A DNA stretch of 64,000 nucleotides. Source: Saturnia japonica (Eukaryota > Arthropoda > Insecta > Lepidoptera > Saturniidae). The DNA is taken from assembly GCA_033032175.1 (NCBI GenBank), contig CM065321.1:5478501-5542500 (forward strand). The letters are read 5' to 3'. A program made the translations under genes and the position numbers. Positions 32,906-44,515 of this stretch are shown here, in pieces. The notes under the pieces are model-generated. The model did not search any database. It was given only the letters and a program-made list of their open reading frames with translations, and was not told the DNA's origin. The first letter of the stretch is position 1; each line of letters begins with the position of its first letter.

Positions 32906-34568
32906 AAAAATAAAAAATGATTGGCCTCAGGAATGTGGTTTTCTGGAGTTAATTATTTATAGGCTACAATGCCCGCTTAATATTGGGGGTATGATATACC
33001 TCAAATAAAATTTTTATAGAAGAAACCTACGTTTTATTTAAAATTATGGTCTAAAGACCCCGGATATTATCTCAGTCCGTTCCTGTTGTACCGAGGCTGG
33101 TCACCGCTAGTCGCAGCGTGCTGTGACCGTTCTGCTTGTTGCACACATCTGAATTATTCATACGTCTTGACTTAATTAAATGTCTTGTCCGATATAAAAA
33201 CAACAGACACCATCCTGTGGGATTTCTGAAAGGTCTCGGTATAATACGATTTTGTATAAAGTTAGATATATGTAAAAAAGTCAACTGCAGGGGAAATTAT
33301 GGAATTATTATTGTAAAGTGGGTTTATAAGTACCATAAGCATTCAGATAATGACATGTAATTGCTTTTTGTTATCGTTGAAGTCGTTTCTTGTTGTAGCA
33401 GAGTAGTGGAACGAATGCTTAAAACACTTTTATGTGATTATTTAATTTTTAAGAACTCTAAAAAAATACCACAGCATGTTATATGTGTTGGTTTTAGATC
33501 CCGCGTTGACCATAAATATTTAACACTAGGTACCTATTGTTGTTAAAAGTTATAGATATTAATTAACTACAATTAAATTATCTATCCACTGATCACTGAT
33601 ATAAGTAGATACCTAAACAATATTTCTACCCATCTTTCAATAAGGTTGAAAACATGACGGTAAATGTCTACGTAATTTTTTTACACGTTCGTTTGATCAA
33701 AATTTAGTATTTTATGATTTTTAAACAGTTTTGCATTCAAATACGCGCGTGATTAATATATTTCTTGAGAAATACCTAAGCTATAGCAACGCGTGGCCGT
33801 ATACGTCTAGTTTCATAAACAGTTGTTGGTACATACATATTTACCTAGAAGTATATTCTATAATAATTATGTATATGTAGAAATGAAATATAATTTACGT
33901 ATAAATTAATAATTTTCAATTATACATTATTGATAAATGGACAAAAATTAGATAAATAGATTAATTGGCTAGGTTGATATTATTTGCTTTTGAATTTGAT
34001 ATGGAATTAATTGGTAAGAGTTGTCATATATTTTAAGCATGCAAAAAACATAAAAAGTAAAATAAGGTTGTAAGAAATATATGTAGATACCTATATCAAT
34101 GTTGACAAAATAATAATATATATCTACTTAATTATGTACTTATTCTACACATTCGTGTGTACGAATATTATCTAAAATGAAATTTTTATCAATCAGTGTT
34201 TATTTTCTAAACTATAAAGTAATCATTCATGTTATTTCAATATGTAAGTGTAATTCACCGATATTACCTACTTATTACATTTATTATTATTAAAATTTAT
34301 TGTAACGTAACTTTGACTTTGACTTTTGACTTTGAAACAACGTACCATTTTTTATTGTATTGTATTGTATTGTAAGTACTACTTACATTACAACTTTTAT
34401 TATATTGCAGTATGATTTAAAAAAAAACCTTTAATTTATTTTTAAAAGTTCCGATAGGCAAAAAAATATCGGTAAATGTCAAGAACAAATTATGCTTCCT
34501 ATAAATTTAATATTTTGTTATTACGAACGCATCACTGTGTTAGTAATATAATTAATTTTATTTAAAAT
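32906..34568. other. AT-rich DNA with simple repeats, no gene
   Basis: No gene recognised. The region 33040-33160 is slightly richer in GC. Simple repeats are listed separately. Short open frames near 33136-33546 have no signature. Confidence 0.4.
34314..34378. repeat. Simple repeats: TTTGACT-type and TTGTA-type
   Basis: 'tttgactttgacttttgac' is followed by four copies of 'ttgta' ('attgtattgtattgtattg'). Confidence 0.8.
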
Positions 34569-34805
34569 ACTAGTTGCTCCCCACTGTTTTACCCATATTA
34601 AATTAATTAGGCCAACTCTTTCTCACTTCCCACACTTGCCAGATTGTTTGACGTTCATGGTTACTGCTCCGTCCCTTAGGGCTGTAGCGTGAAGTTATAA
34701 TACACCCTATAATAATCTACAATGAATAGGCTATAAAATACAAATATAAATTATTTTAAAATCTAACAGGTAAATAGATTAGCGCGTTCAAACAAACAAC
34801 CAAAT
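34569..34805 (+). repeat. Repeat R300, near full length
   Basis: Head 'ctagttgctccccactgttttaccc', then 'ccagattgtttgacgttcatgg', 'gttactgctccgtcccttagggctg', 'tagcgtgaagttata', tail 'gattagcgcgttcaaacaaac'. The GC-rich centre of longer copies is deleted here. Confidence 0.8.
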
Positions 34806-35214
34806 AAAATAGAACAACCTCTTGAGTTTGAGCCCTGATTTTAGATTTTAGAACTACCCCATATTTTAATCAAAGAGATCAGACCACTTGATGCTTTGCT
34901 TCGGATTTTTCCCTTCGATCTTTTGGATTTGATGAACAAGGAGGAAGCCATTACACCTTTTGATGATCTTGCAAGGCACATTGTGTTAAATCTCAAGGGA
35001 TTCAAACAAACCTTGAAATTGTTGTGATCTAGTCGTGTATATAGTGTCAGATAATACACACAAAAATAAACGTCTAGCTAGCTCAAAATGATATAAAATG
35101 CCAGAATATTTCTATAAAATATTTGAAAGCATAAAACAGCGCATTAAAATAATCTTTTTGATAAATAACCCACAATCTAGGTACATTTTAAATAAATTTG
35201 AAATAGCTTTAAAT

Positions 35215-35345
35215 CACGTTTGCTCTAATTAATGCCAGCATTTAAAGTTAGGAGACTTATAATTACATCTGATCGCTGAATTACAGTTCAACTTGTAATC
35301 TTTCGCAATTTTCTCTTAATCGTTGGAGATTTAAACTACAGCCAT
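35215..35345. promoter_or_regulatory. Candidate conserved noncoding block
   Basis: Non-repetitive, with clustered cores 'gctctaattaatgcc', 'cttataattacatc', 'ctgaattacag', 'cttgtaatc', 'ctcttaatcg'. This density of TAAT cores is suggestive of homeodomain binding, but AT-rich DNA produces such matches by chance. Confidence 0.25.
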
Positions 35346-36329
35346 ACTAACATGACCCGTGCAATGTTCATAGTTAAGCCGATTTTGTGATATTTGAAGG
35401 TCAGCTTACGTTAGCTGATGTATAAACGGTACCCGAGACATTTGGACTTATGTGATAATTCTAGGGCGAGTGGAAGAAATTTGATAATTCGCGGTTAGTG
35501 TAAACGATCGTTTTAATCATAAGTTGGGACGCATTGTTAGTGAATTACCTGAAGAAGAGAGAAAATCATGGAATAGATTGTTTAATCAAAATATTTTTTA
35601 TGAAATTTAAATTTATTTATTTATTTTATAGATATAAGAGAAATAATTTAGCTGGATCAATTTCGTCGGTTAATTTTAGAGAATTTTACAACATCATTAA
35701 ATTTAACTGCTCTTTCATCGGTTTTGCAGATGACTAGCTTTCGCCTGTGACTTTATTCCCGTTGTCTTCAACATGAAGCGTCTTGCGCTCTATCTATCCT
35801 GTAATAGTTTTACTGATCCAGAAACATGAAACTCATAAAATAAGTCACCAAAGCAGATGCTTATATGCATATACGCATATATATAGATATATATGCAATT
35901 AGATGTATGGTATAAAAGAATATTCATTTTTATTTGCCATTATCAATTTTCATGTACTTATATTTTTTTCTTAGAAATATTAGAAATCAAGTTATATTTA
36001 ATTTATAAATTTGATTCTTATTCTATACATTACATATAATGAAAATGGATATAATGACATTACATATCCTATACTCACTCAAACATAATAACAAATGGAT
36101 CATGTTTGGTTGTTTTTCTTATCTTAATATAACACACGCTGTTATTTTAAAGTAACTCTTTCGACGTTTCTTACATTCAAATATATTACATCCAACAAGT
36201 GGCACAGAATTTTTTGCGATTATATTAACGCTATTTCCTAAACGAATACTACAGTAGCCATAAATACAAACTAAAGTAAAGAAATAATAAATGCCATAAT
36301 AAAATAAAAATGACGACTCCATTGCTTTC

Positions 36330-36455
36330 TATATTTAAGCACCCGAGACAACTATTTATCACCGGCCCGTCAAAATCTAATTGTCCCGGCTCGCTAACCG
36401 CCGCATTGTGAGCGTAATTATGCCCTTATTTTTTATCCCAAACAACCGAATCGAC
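36330..36455. promoter_or_regulatory. Candidate conserved noncoding block
   Basis: A moderately GC-rich, single-copy stretch with 'caactatttatcaccggcccg', 'ctaattgtcccggctcgc', 'gagcgtaattatgccc'. It is sharply bounded by AT-rich sequence and carries no open frame of note. Confidence 0.25.
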
Positions 36456-36659
36456 TTATTTTTTTTCCTCAAATAATAATGTAAGAAGAATTCGTTTTGA
36501 TATTTCAAATATTCGGATGTAATTATTTTTATTATTGTTTTTTAGTTGTTTATATAGTTGTGTATATTTGTAGACTATAGAGCATCCAATACTATTATTT
36601 ACAATTATTAAATTACTATTTACAGAGAATAAATATTTCATAGGGTTATAAATTCTAGG

Positions 36660-37235
36660 TGATAGGTCATGACGATCGTGTCTCACTGGATCGCGACTAC
36701 AGTAGACCAGGCGTAACAAGAGTCATAGAACCTCGCTTTGGCGTGTCGCATTTCAGTATGAGCTGGAGTATATCCTGTAATCAAGAAATAAATAAAATTA
36801 TATTTATTCGTCACAGAACACATCAAAAACAAAAAAAAAACAATACAAACATAAAACCAACACAACTAAACAAATACTAATAAATATCGCACCGTGCGGT
36901 AATAATTAGGTACCAGTCTCAACATACTTACTACACTGAAGGAGTGCAGCGCTGGTATTCTGACTTGGTCACGTTAACAGACATCACGAAAATCAATAAA
37001 AAAAACAACAAAAAAACAAAATCAAATAGTAAATAGTTAAAATAATATAATTTATTCCTACTAACAATGAACAAAAAATAAATAAGACAAAGAGCATTTA
37101 AAACTGTGTTAGAGAGAGAGTGAGGAGTTCACGTCTTTAAGATCACGCTAAGCTACAATTCTGGTCTGTAACAAAAAAAATTTCAGCGCTGCACTAAAGG
37201 TTGGCAAAGGGTGGTGGGGTTCTGCACCCGACTGG
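36660..37235. other. Repeat H fragment followed by A-rich unclassified DNA
   Basis: 36700-36790 carries 'cctcgctttggcgtgtcgcatttcagtatgagctg', the 5' text of the H copy at 38775. The next 400 bp are strongly A-rich on the plus strand ('aaacaaaaaaaaaacaatac') with islands such as 'gaaggagtgcagcgctgg' and, near 37177, a second 'cagcgctgcac'. It may be part of a reverse-inserted retroposon. No protein is recognisable. Confidence 0.35.
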
Positions 37236-37249
37236 ACCGTGACAACCGC

Positions 37250-37362
37250 ATGGTTATAAAACCGTCACTGTGACTTCCGTTTGACATGGTAGCGACTACC
37301 AGCGATGGATTGTAGATCTCTCGGTGGTGGACGTTGTTTTTGGATGCTAGTGTTTTTTAAAA
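37250..37362 (+). repeat. Hairpin repeat H, copy 4
   Basis: 'gtagcgactaccagcgatgga' pairs with 'tctctcggtggtggacg', followed by 'ttgtttttggat'. The hairpin arms are partly conserved. Confidence 0.65.
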
Positions 37363-37367
37363 ATCGT

Positions 37368-37665
37368 TATGGTTTAGCATTGCCACTATCTAACCTGATC
37401 TTAAGTGACGATGTGGCACAAGATGGTAGCACGCAAAGCCTAGTGGAAGACTGGCTCTCAAGTGTAGCTGCCGAAACACATTCATTGGTGCGTGGCAAAA
37501 GATTTTCAACTTGAGGTTGTTAGCTAGCTAGGCGGGTGTTAGAAAAATCGCTACCACTATGCTATGGTTTCATCACGATGTTTGCCTGCATCGAAAGCTC
37601 AGGCTCATCGCAGGCACTAATGTCACTATGTCTTGATAGTGTAAAGTCTAATGATTGAAAGCTAG
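37368..37665 (-). mobile_element. SINE family B, long copy
   Basis: On the minus strand: 'tgcctgcgatgagcctgagctttcg', 'aacatcgtgatgaaaccatag', 'cccgcctagctagctaacaacc', 'gtgtttcggcagctacacttgag', 'ttccactaggctttgcgtg', 'tgtgccacatcgtcacttaag'. It directly abuts the H copy. Confidence 0.75.
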
Positions 37666-37884
37666 TAATTAAACATTGTAGTTTTGTGTGGAATACAGTA
37701 ATGGTTAAAAGTTTCGTTAATCAAAATATTGTGTAAGTTGGAAGATTAGTGAATTATATTTGCAACAATTTCTTTATAATGCTTTCATTTCACTTATAAA
37801 AAATATAAAAGTAACTAACATCTGCCCGCGATTTCGCCGTGTGGACTTTACAATTGGGTCTTTACCACGGTAAAAGTATTCTAT

Positions 37885-38160
37885 ATTTTCACTTATCTCC
37901 CCATCACGCCTGTATCCGCAAAAGGTTAAGCAGAGGTGTACTAATGTACTACTGTACTAATGTAGTTCGCCGGGTAAGTTTTTAGGTCCAATGTAATAGG
38001 TGGCGAGTCTTGTTATCATTAATTGGACATAGAGTCAAACTTCGCTACTACTGAGAATTTTATAGAAAAACCCATTAACACTTTGCTCGACTTGGGAATC
38101 GAACCCTGGGGAACCTTGTGCATAGCAGTTGCGCTTACGATCACTAGGCTAATGAGGCAG
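37885..38160 (-). mobile_element. tRNA-derived SINE family A, full copy
   Basis: On the minus strand from 38160: A-box-like 'attagcctagtgatcg', B box 'gggttcgattcccaag', then 'gagcaaagtgttaatgggttt', and a body ending in 'tagtacacctctgcttaacc'. It contains a small internal duplication of 'ctaatgtact' near 37940-37965. Confidence 0.8.
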
Positions 38161-38179
38161 TTTCAGGTTTTCATTCAGT

Positions 38180-38465
38180 TTATTAGATCAGTTAGTTATC
38201 TGTGATCGAATTTCATCCAAATCCGTCTCTTCACGCCTGGCAGGTTCGGCTGTGAACAGGGTTGGTCGCACGTAGTGAGTTGGGCTTGCGTACACTGGTT
38301 TGCGTCTCTCTGCTGCTTACCGTAGTACGTATTCGCCGTGGTACCTAATTCGAGGGTTCACCAGGCGCCGCGCCCCGCCGCGCGGCACTCTCGCTATACA
38401 AGTCGTTTTTGAGTGATTGAGTATCAAACATACAAAATTTCACATTTATAATATTAGCAGGATAC
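38180..38465 (+). repeat. Retroposon-like tail interrupted by a GC-rich insert
   Basis: 'tttcatccaaatccgt' (to 38226) and 'cgtttttgagtgattgagta' (from 38404) are contiguous in the related tails at 11490-11515 and 26200-26230. Between them sit about 177 bp of GC-rich sequence (38227-38403) with 'cgcctggcaggttcggctg', 'cacgtagtgagttgggcttgcg' and 'ggcgccgcgccccgccgcgcgg'. The insert is unclassified and no clean target duplication was found. Confidence 0.5.
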
Positions 38466-38774
38466 TAAAATTTAAGAGTAAATGAAGATCACGATTTTTT
38501 TCCAAAAATTAAGTTTTTTGCACCTCCCATACACATACATATCTATGTATTTTTATACCACCCAATATAATGTGCCACTCCGGGAAAAATATTCATTTTG
38601 AAAAAGAGGGAAATGTTAGGGTGCAAGGGGTGTTGAATTGCAAGACGAGACGCCCAAGCTAACCTCACCTGAACGTGGTGTACCCTACTGAGTAACAAAC
38701 GAGAAAATGGCGATAGCTGGGTGGTAGGGCTGTTTTGCCCGTATGGGACCGCAATGCCATGCATGTGGTGAAAA

Positions 38775-38970
38775 GTCCGTCACAGTAACTCGCTTTTGCG
38801 TGTCGCGTTTCGGTATCAGCCTGTGAGTATCCAGTTAAATAAATGCTGACCGGCATCACAACTGCGACCCTCGATGGATTACGATCTCTGGGTAGTCGCC
38901 GTTGTGTTAGGATTGTACAGTTCTTACCATCAAGGACAGTACCGCCAATTGCCGTGCTACGATTAAAAAA
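38775..38970 (+). repeat. Hairpin repeat H, copy 5
   Basis: 'gtcacagtaactcgcttttgcgtgtcgcgtttcggtatcagc', 'tgctgaccggcatcac', 'gcgaccctcgatgga' pairing with 'tgggtagtcgccg', 'taccatcaaggacagtaccgcc', 'gccgtgctacgattaaaaaa'. Confidence 0.75.
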
Positions 38971-40589
38971 ACGAGTAATTTATACCCTACAGACCATTTC
39001 TTAAAGTTGCCAGCACAAATAATCTACAACAATATTTTAAATTAAGATCTTTTAATAGTAATTTAACAGGGCACGTAAAACGATTTCATAGATAAATTGA
39101 TAGCTATTTGATAAAATTACATGGTTTTAATATTTTCAACATTACAATAGGCGTTCTAAAAACGCGGACTTATTTAGAGGGTTGGCCAGCCACCGAGGGA
39201 GCCGGGTGGAGTCGGTGGTAGCGATTAGTGTGCCGTACTGAACGTAAGTAATATTGGCTCTTAGGGACCTAATACACAGGTGACAATTTTATATTATTTT
39301 TTATTGTGAAAGTTGTAAATGCTGTTTGTAACGGCATATAGTTTATGGTTGTGTTATTTCCATCTTCTATATTAACACCAGCAAGTTTGAGCGTAGCCAA
39401 GTAAGAGCAGTGGAAAAGCAGCAAGTTAACTGCTCCGTTTCTAAGGACGTGAGGACGTCGTTTCTTTTTTCAAAACTGTATGTTACTTCCGAAGATTAAT
39501 ATGTTAAAACAAACAACCAAAAACAATTAGTTTTAGATATTATAGATTCCTATATCTGATCTAAATTATTAAGTGAGCAATTCTGGTATATAAACATGTA
39601 TATATGTAATTGGTATCTCGGAAACGGCTCCAACGATTTGGATGAAATTTTGTATTTAGATAATGTTTTACATTCTGAGTTTACCTAGTTAGGAATTTTT
39701 CTCTTTTTTTAAGATACCGAGCAAATATTTCATATTAATAAAAATTGAAAACTATTGTACACTCCTCTTAAATCCAGTATTCCTATAAAAAGTGATTAGA
39801 TACTCATTTGACGTTACGGAATTGTGTTCCTGGTCCTAACTATCAATCACCCGGTGTGGGATGGTCCTAATTATAGGGATTAAGGGTGCAACGGGTCCAG
39901 GTAATGGGTTCGGTGCCGGTCTTTTTATACAAGCGTCGACTTCAACCATCTTGCTTCGATGTCGTAAACAGTTTTGTATTAAAAAGGTTTTAATCATATT
40001 TATAACTGGCGAGATAATAACATAAAGTTTTCCATTATCCCCAAGTATAAAGGGATAGCTCGTTACATCCCACTAAACTTATGTATGAGCTGGTTTGGTT
40101 AGCATTTCATTGAAATTTTTTATTGATAAAAAGTTGTCAATAAGTCATTTTCTTTTTTTTTATTAAAGTCACTTTTGACTTTTTGATTTATTTACATGTA
40201 AATTCATTCTATAATGTGTTTGTAAATAATTCTTTGATTTTTTGGATTAAAATGTTATGATTTTCAAGAATTATTTAGTTAGAAAACATTATCGGCCTTA
40301 GGTACCTACCTACTGAACTTTGGTTAAATATATTTATTTTTCATTTATTCTTTTTTATTTTCTTATTCTTCTAAAATATGGGTTAATCAAAGGGAGGAAT
40401 ACTTTAATCGCCATTTAATTTTGGACGAATTTTTTTTAAATAAAGTTTTTGAGCAGGACATTTTACACGAAAACGAATATTTCGATTTCTATTCTATCGT
40501 GCGAAACGGATCAATATGATAAAAAGTAAAGACTATAATCAAAGACAAAAGCTTATGCACAAAAAATAACGTAGGTATAATAATAGCGG
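38971..40589. other. Unclassified AT-rich DNA with scattered repeat-like text
   Basis: No gene. About 39360-39540 includes an R300-like 'aactgctccgtttctaagg...aacaaacaacc' remnant. About 39600-39960 contains 'atctcggaaacggctccaacgatttgg' and 'ggtgtgggatggtcctaattataggg', text typical of dispersed lepidopteran repeats but single-copy here. 39170-39240 is a GC-rich patch ('ccgagggagccgggtgg'). Confidence 0.4.
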
Positions 40590-40900
40590 TAGAAAAACGT
40601 TAATCGTTAACTCAAGAAAGCTGTTATTTTGCGGTTACTATGTTTACCGTGAACGCACCGTCGAGACCGTTTGTTAATTAGACGCATCTGAACGCATCCG
40701 TTCGTTTGCTCTGAAACGTGCCATTACAAAGATTATTAATTGGGCGTAAACGTCGAGATTGGGGATTGCCCGTGCTTCCCATTCGGGCTTCATTTTGTTG
40801 ATTGCTCGCTTCACTGTTGTTTAATTGCGGTTTCACAAATCTTTGGAATTTAATGTTCTCGAGTACATATTTTAGGGGTGAACAGAAATATCTCCCTATC
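40590..40900. promoter_or_regulatory. Best candidate conserved noncoding element
   Basis: Single-copy, mixed composition, dense with plausible regulatory cores: 'gtttgttaattagacgc', 'gattattaattgggcg', 'gttgtttaattgcggtttc', 'ttggaatttaatg', plus 'ccattacaaagattat' (a TCF-like CAAAG). No open frame covers it convincingly in either direction; the 74-codon minus-strand frame lacks any signature. Confidence 0.35.
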
Positions 40901-41380
40901 ACACGATATTTTTGAAGTAAAAACTTCTTTAGTACCTACCTACACGTTGTGATTTGAATCGCGATGAAACAAAAAAGCGATATTAAAAAGAGACAAACAT
41001 ACATATTATATACAGTTAATGCAAGTCCTGATTTTCCCTACTATGATCGTCGTCGAATTAGTGGTGTAGGTATCTTCTAGACTTGTACGCACTGTTGTAT
41101 GTACAGTACGAGTAGTCGATAGTCAAAGTCCCGCTGATTTAGGCTTTTTAAAAATAGATTTTGGTGAAGATATTTTTATCTTTTCTGAAGGTTTCTCTTT
41201 TATAGCGTGTGAACTAACTGCTCACAATATATTTTTTTATGTCCTGACAATTCATAAATCACAATTTATGGAGGGTTTGTAGATTGGAAGTGACATTTCA
41301 ACTTTGAAGGTTTGGCTTGATTAAGCTTTCATTAGTTGATTATTTCTTATCTTCGTCTCCCAGTCAATGTATTCCCTCCT

Positions 41381-41555
41381 TCTTACTACATCGGGTCCTG
41401 AAGCGTAATATGAAGAGATATTTATGTAGGCCGGCATGATGACGGTGACTACCGATGGATTTACGATCTATCGGTGGTCACCGTTGTTTTTAAATTGTAT
41501 TCTAATTACTATCAGGGACAGAGCCGTCAATTTGCTAATACTATTTAAAAAAAGC
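41381..41555 (+). repeat. Hairpin repeat H, copy 6 (best hairpin)
   Basis: The arms 'cggtgactaccgatgga' (41443-41459) and 'ctatcggtggtcaccg' (41468-41483) pair with two mismatches over 16 bp around a loop 'tttacgat'. Flanks: 'cgtaatatgaagagatatttatgtaggccggcatga' before and 'ctatcagggacagagccgtca' after. Confidence 0.8.
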
Positions 41556-41859
41556 AAACAAAAAGTCCAAGTATGTATAGTAATAATAACGCTCAAAAGA
41601 TTTTTTTTTGTTATGTTTCAAAGCACTAACGACTTTTAGGAGCGGATCAATGACCATAAATGTGATTCACCCTGGCAATCTGTAGGCAAATAGTTATCGT
41701 ATCTATGAAACAGGCATCTACAATCCAAATTTTACGCGAGTAAATTCACGGGGTATATCTAGTTATAAATAATAAAACATAAAATCATGTGCAAACATTT
41801 TGATTCAAACACATCAACTATAATTATGAAAAGTCAAAAATAATGATGACGAAACACAA

Positions 41860-42180
41860 AACGTCGCGTTCAAATGAAACCTTTCAAACTCCCCCCACAA
41901 CAAAAATAGATGGCAAATTGACAGATGACAAATAAGACCGTTAACACTACGGTCACGGCAACCAACGACCAGTTCTAAACGATCTCCGATAATCTAACCA
42001 ATTCCTTTTCATTAGCCTAAACAATAGGTAATGAGGGAGCCGAGGTAGCTCATTGTAACCTGGGTGTTGATAGTAAATATTTCTACCGGAGCTAAATGTG
42101 ATAAAATACATCAAGACATTGTCGTTACGACAAGATAGATGGCCACCCGATGTCGGCAACACGTTCTTTTGTATAACAAG
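41860..42180. other. Single-copy block, unidentified
   Basis: Not seen elsewhere in the window. It contains 'ccaacgaccagttctaaacg', 'gagccgaggtagctcattg' and 'gatggccacccgatgtcgg'. A 69-codon minus-strand open frame has no signature. Could be a noncoding element or a gene fragment. Confidence 0.25.
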
Positions 42181-42284
42181 ATTACATGCATACTGCGTTA
42201 GATACTCCGATATGAAGCTTTGTTTGTATCAATAGTTTGGTCGAAATAAAAAACGAAGATAAAAATTAGATACTTTCATATTTA

Positions 42285-42490
42285 ATACTATATTGTACAG
42301 GATCTGTGGTATTGTGTAACTCCCGAACGGCTGAAGCAATTTCGATGTACTTTTTTTTTTGAAAGGTGACCTGATTGAAGGTCTTCTTAGTTATAATTCA
42401 AGAAAACCTGTCCAGTCGTTTCAAGATTATCAACTTTTTTTTGTTGAAAAAAGGATGTGAGTATCTTCTACAGGTCTGATCTAGTTATAA
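42285..42490 (+). repeat. Repeat G, copy 2
   Basis: See 6300-6560. Motifs 'cccgaacggctgaagcaatttcg', 'gaaaggtgacctgattgaagg' and 'ctgtccagtcgtttcaag' are in order. Confidence 0.55.
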
Positions 42491-42579
42491 TGTATATAGT
42501 ATCCTCTTCCTTCAATGATATTAGAAATACATACTAACCATGACCTAACTCCTCACCTTATTTTTATTCTTCATTAGGT

Positions 42580-42720
42580 TTTAGCGTTATGGTCATAAAT
42601 TTACTTGATGTTAAGTGTCGATTGCCCCAATAGGGAGGCACGCTAAGTCTAGGCGGGCTGGATCTCAAGTGTAGCTGTTAGAACACACTTATAGAAAGAT
42701 TTTCCATCATTGCTTCCATA
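42580..42720 (-). mobile_element. SINE family B, 3' fragment
   Basis: The reverse complement contains 'gtgtgttctaacagctacacttgag', 'cgcctagacttagcgtg' and 'gacacttaacatcaagtaa' followed by 'tgaccataacgctaaaacc'. Confidence 0.6.
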
Positions 42721-43789
42721 TTAATGTTGTTCTTTATACATTTAACCTTATGTATCTTTGTAATAGAAGAAAAATCTTGTAAGTGAAGCTGAGTAAAATT
42801 TTAAAAATTAAGCTAATAATATTGCTTTGTTTATTTATATTCTTTTCGCATGCGAAAGTAATATTATTAGACGTAGCAGTCCTGTATGGAATCAGTAAAT
42901 AGTATTTTCATTTATTGAAGATAAACAGCGAAGGTTTTTAAATTTGCGTTTTCGAAGAGTTCATTTTAAAGCAGCGATATAGTCATGTGCTTATGCATTG
43001 AAACCTTTTTCAGTAATATCTAGGTAAGATGAAGTACCTACATGTTCATTTGAACATGGACATAAGCATAATGATCTTCACAACGACTGTCACCAGCAAG
43101 TCGGTCCATCTTGTGATAGGTATGCCCACGTTGCAAATAAAATAAAAGAAAATAATTTCCAAAATACATTTTACACATAAGCCTTCTCAATTTGACAATG
43201 AGACAGACATGCTATGGATACCTGTGTGTGTGTATTTTTTTTAATTCAACGGTATAATATTCCAAATGCACTTAATATGTTACTTACTTAAATAATTTAT
43301 TCACAAATTTCTTTGCTACTTCCAACTGGAACTGATTAGCAGTAGTTACATTTTTCGGCAACAAATAATTGATATTACAAATTTTGATATACGGACGCCT
43401 AGTTGAAAGGCGAAATCCTAATCGTTTTTGGTCATTTCACGTCTCATCTGCACAGTGTCATCTGTTTTTATTATAAAAAATAAAATTATCTATGAAAAAT
43501 ATTAATAATTGTTTGTTGTAGAAAGTCATAACTACTAACAATCAGTTCCAGGCGGAAGTAGCAAAAAAATTCTTTATCGAAATCAGAAGAATCAATTACT
43601 TATTAACGGACAAAATAACTAACTCCTACTATATGTTACTTACGTGGCTATAAAGATTTAAGAATATACTTTAAAATTTATAATTGATTTGGTTTCCACT
43701 TTTAACAATCACCAAAAAGAAAGAACGTAAATTTGCGGGCAAAGTAACAGTAGAACACAAAGCAACAATTCAGACAAAGGGCAAGACAG

Positions 43790-44030
43790 TATGACCGACC
43801 CTCCCGGAGTGCATGGGTGTGTCGGACTTAAATTTTCACATTGACAGCCGAAACGGGCCCCGGGGACCTCGAGCGCCGAGCCGTACTCACTGCTTTTATA
43901 CGTTATAGCTAATGCGGCGACTGGTTTACGACCAATACAGTTATTTGCGACCTCCGAGAGAGTCTTGCGAAGGCTGTACTTGCTTCTCTGCGTTCACTTT
44001 AATTACTAAATGTGCTTAGCTGGCTTATCA
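43790..44030. promoter_or_regulatory. GC-rich, single-copy island (possible promoter or enhancer)
   Basis: About 240 bp stand out from AT-rich flanks, with 'acgggccccggggacctcgagcgcc', 'gcttttatacgttatagc', 'tggtttacgaccaatacag' and 'cgacctccgagagagtc'. No repeat match or open frame. A TATA-like 'ttttatac' follows the GC-rich segment. It may be a promoter of an unseen transcript or a conserved element. Confidence 0.3.
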
Positions 44031-44359
44031 TTTTTATTTTCCCCTAATGTTTTTCGCAAATATTTATAGATTTTTTTTAAAGTGTAGTTAACAAATGGAA
44101 GCGAAAATAAATTAATATTTATTTATAACGATAAACGTATTAATAAAATTTTCTTGAAAAATTGTTTGGCATTTATATTATAGTACTAGTGCGCCCCATA
44201 GTTGTTTCTACCCTCTCCATTGGTTAATTTTAATAGAGTTGGTGCACAGAGATTTTTTTTTAAAAGAGATTTCTTTCTAATTGAGTCAGTCCGATTGGTG
44301 AAATATCTACACCCAACAGAAGATCGCAGCGAAATAACCTAGCGAAGTGTTCCTGCAGT

Positions 44360-44515
44360 GAGTAAGGTTTTTAGAACTCCTTGGGTAAAGGGGTTCAAGG
44401 TCTGCAGCGGGCTAGTGATACGTATGGTATTTACAAGCGTCCATAGACTACGGTAGTCGCTTAGCAGGCGAGACGTATGCTTGTTTGTCACCTTAGTAGT
44501 ATAAAAATAGTAAAT
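44360..44515 (-). repeat. Repeat D, copy 3
   Basis: The reverse complement gives 'ggtgacaaacaagcatacgtc', 'gcctgctaagcgactaccgtagtctatggacgc' matching 10318-10500. Confidence 0.65.
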
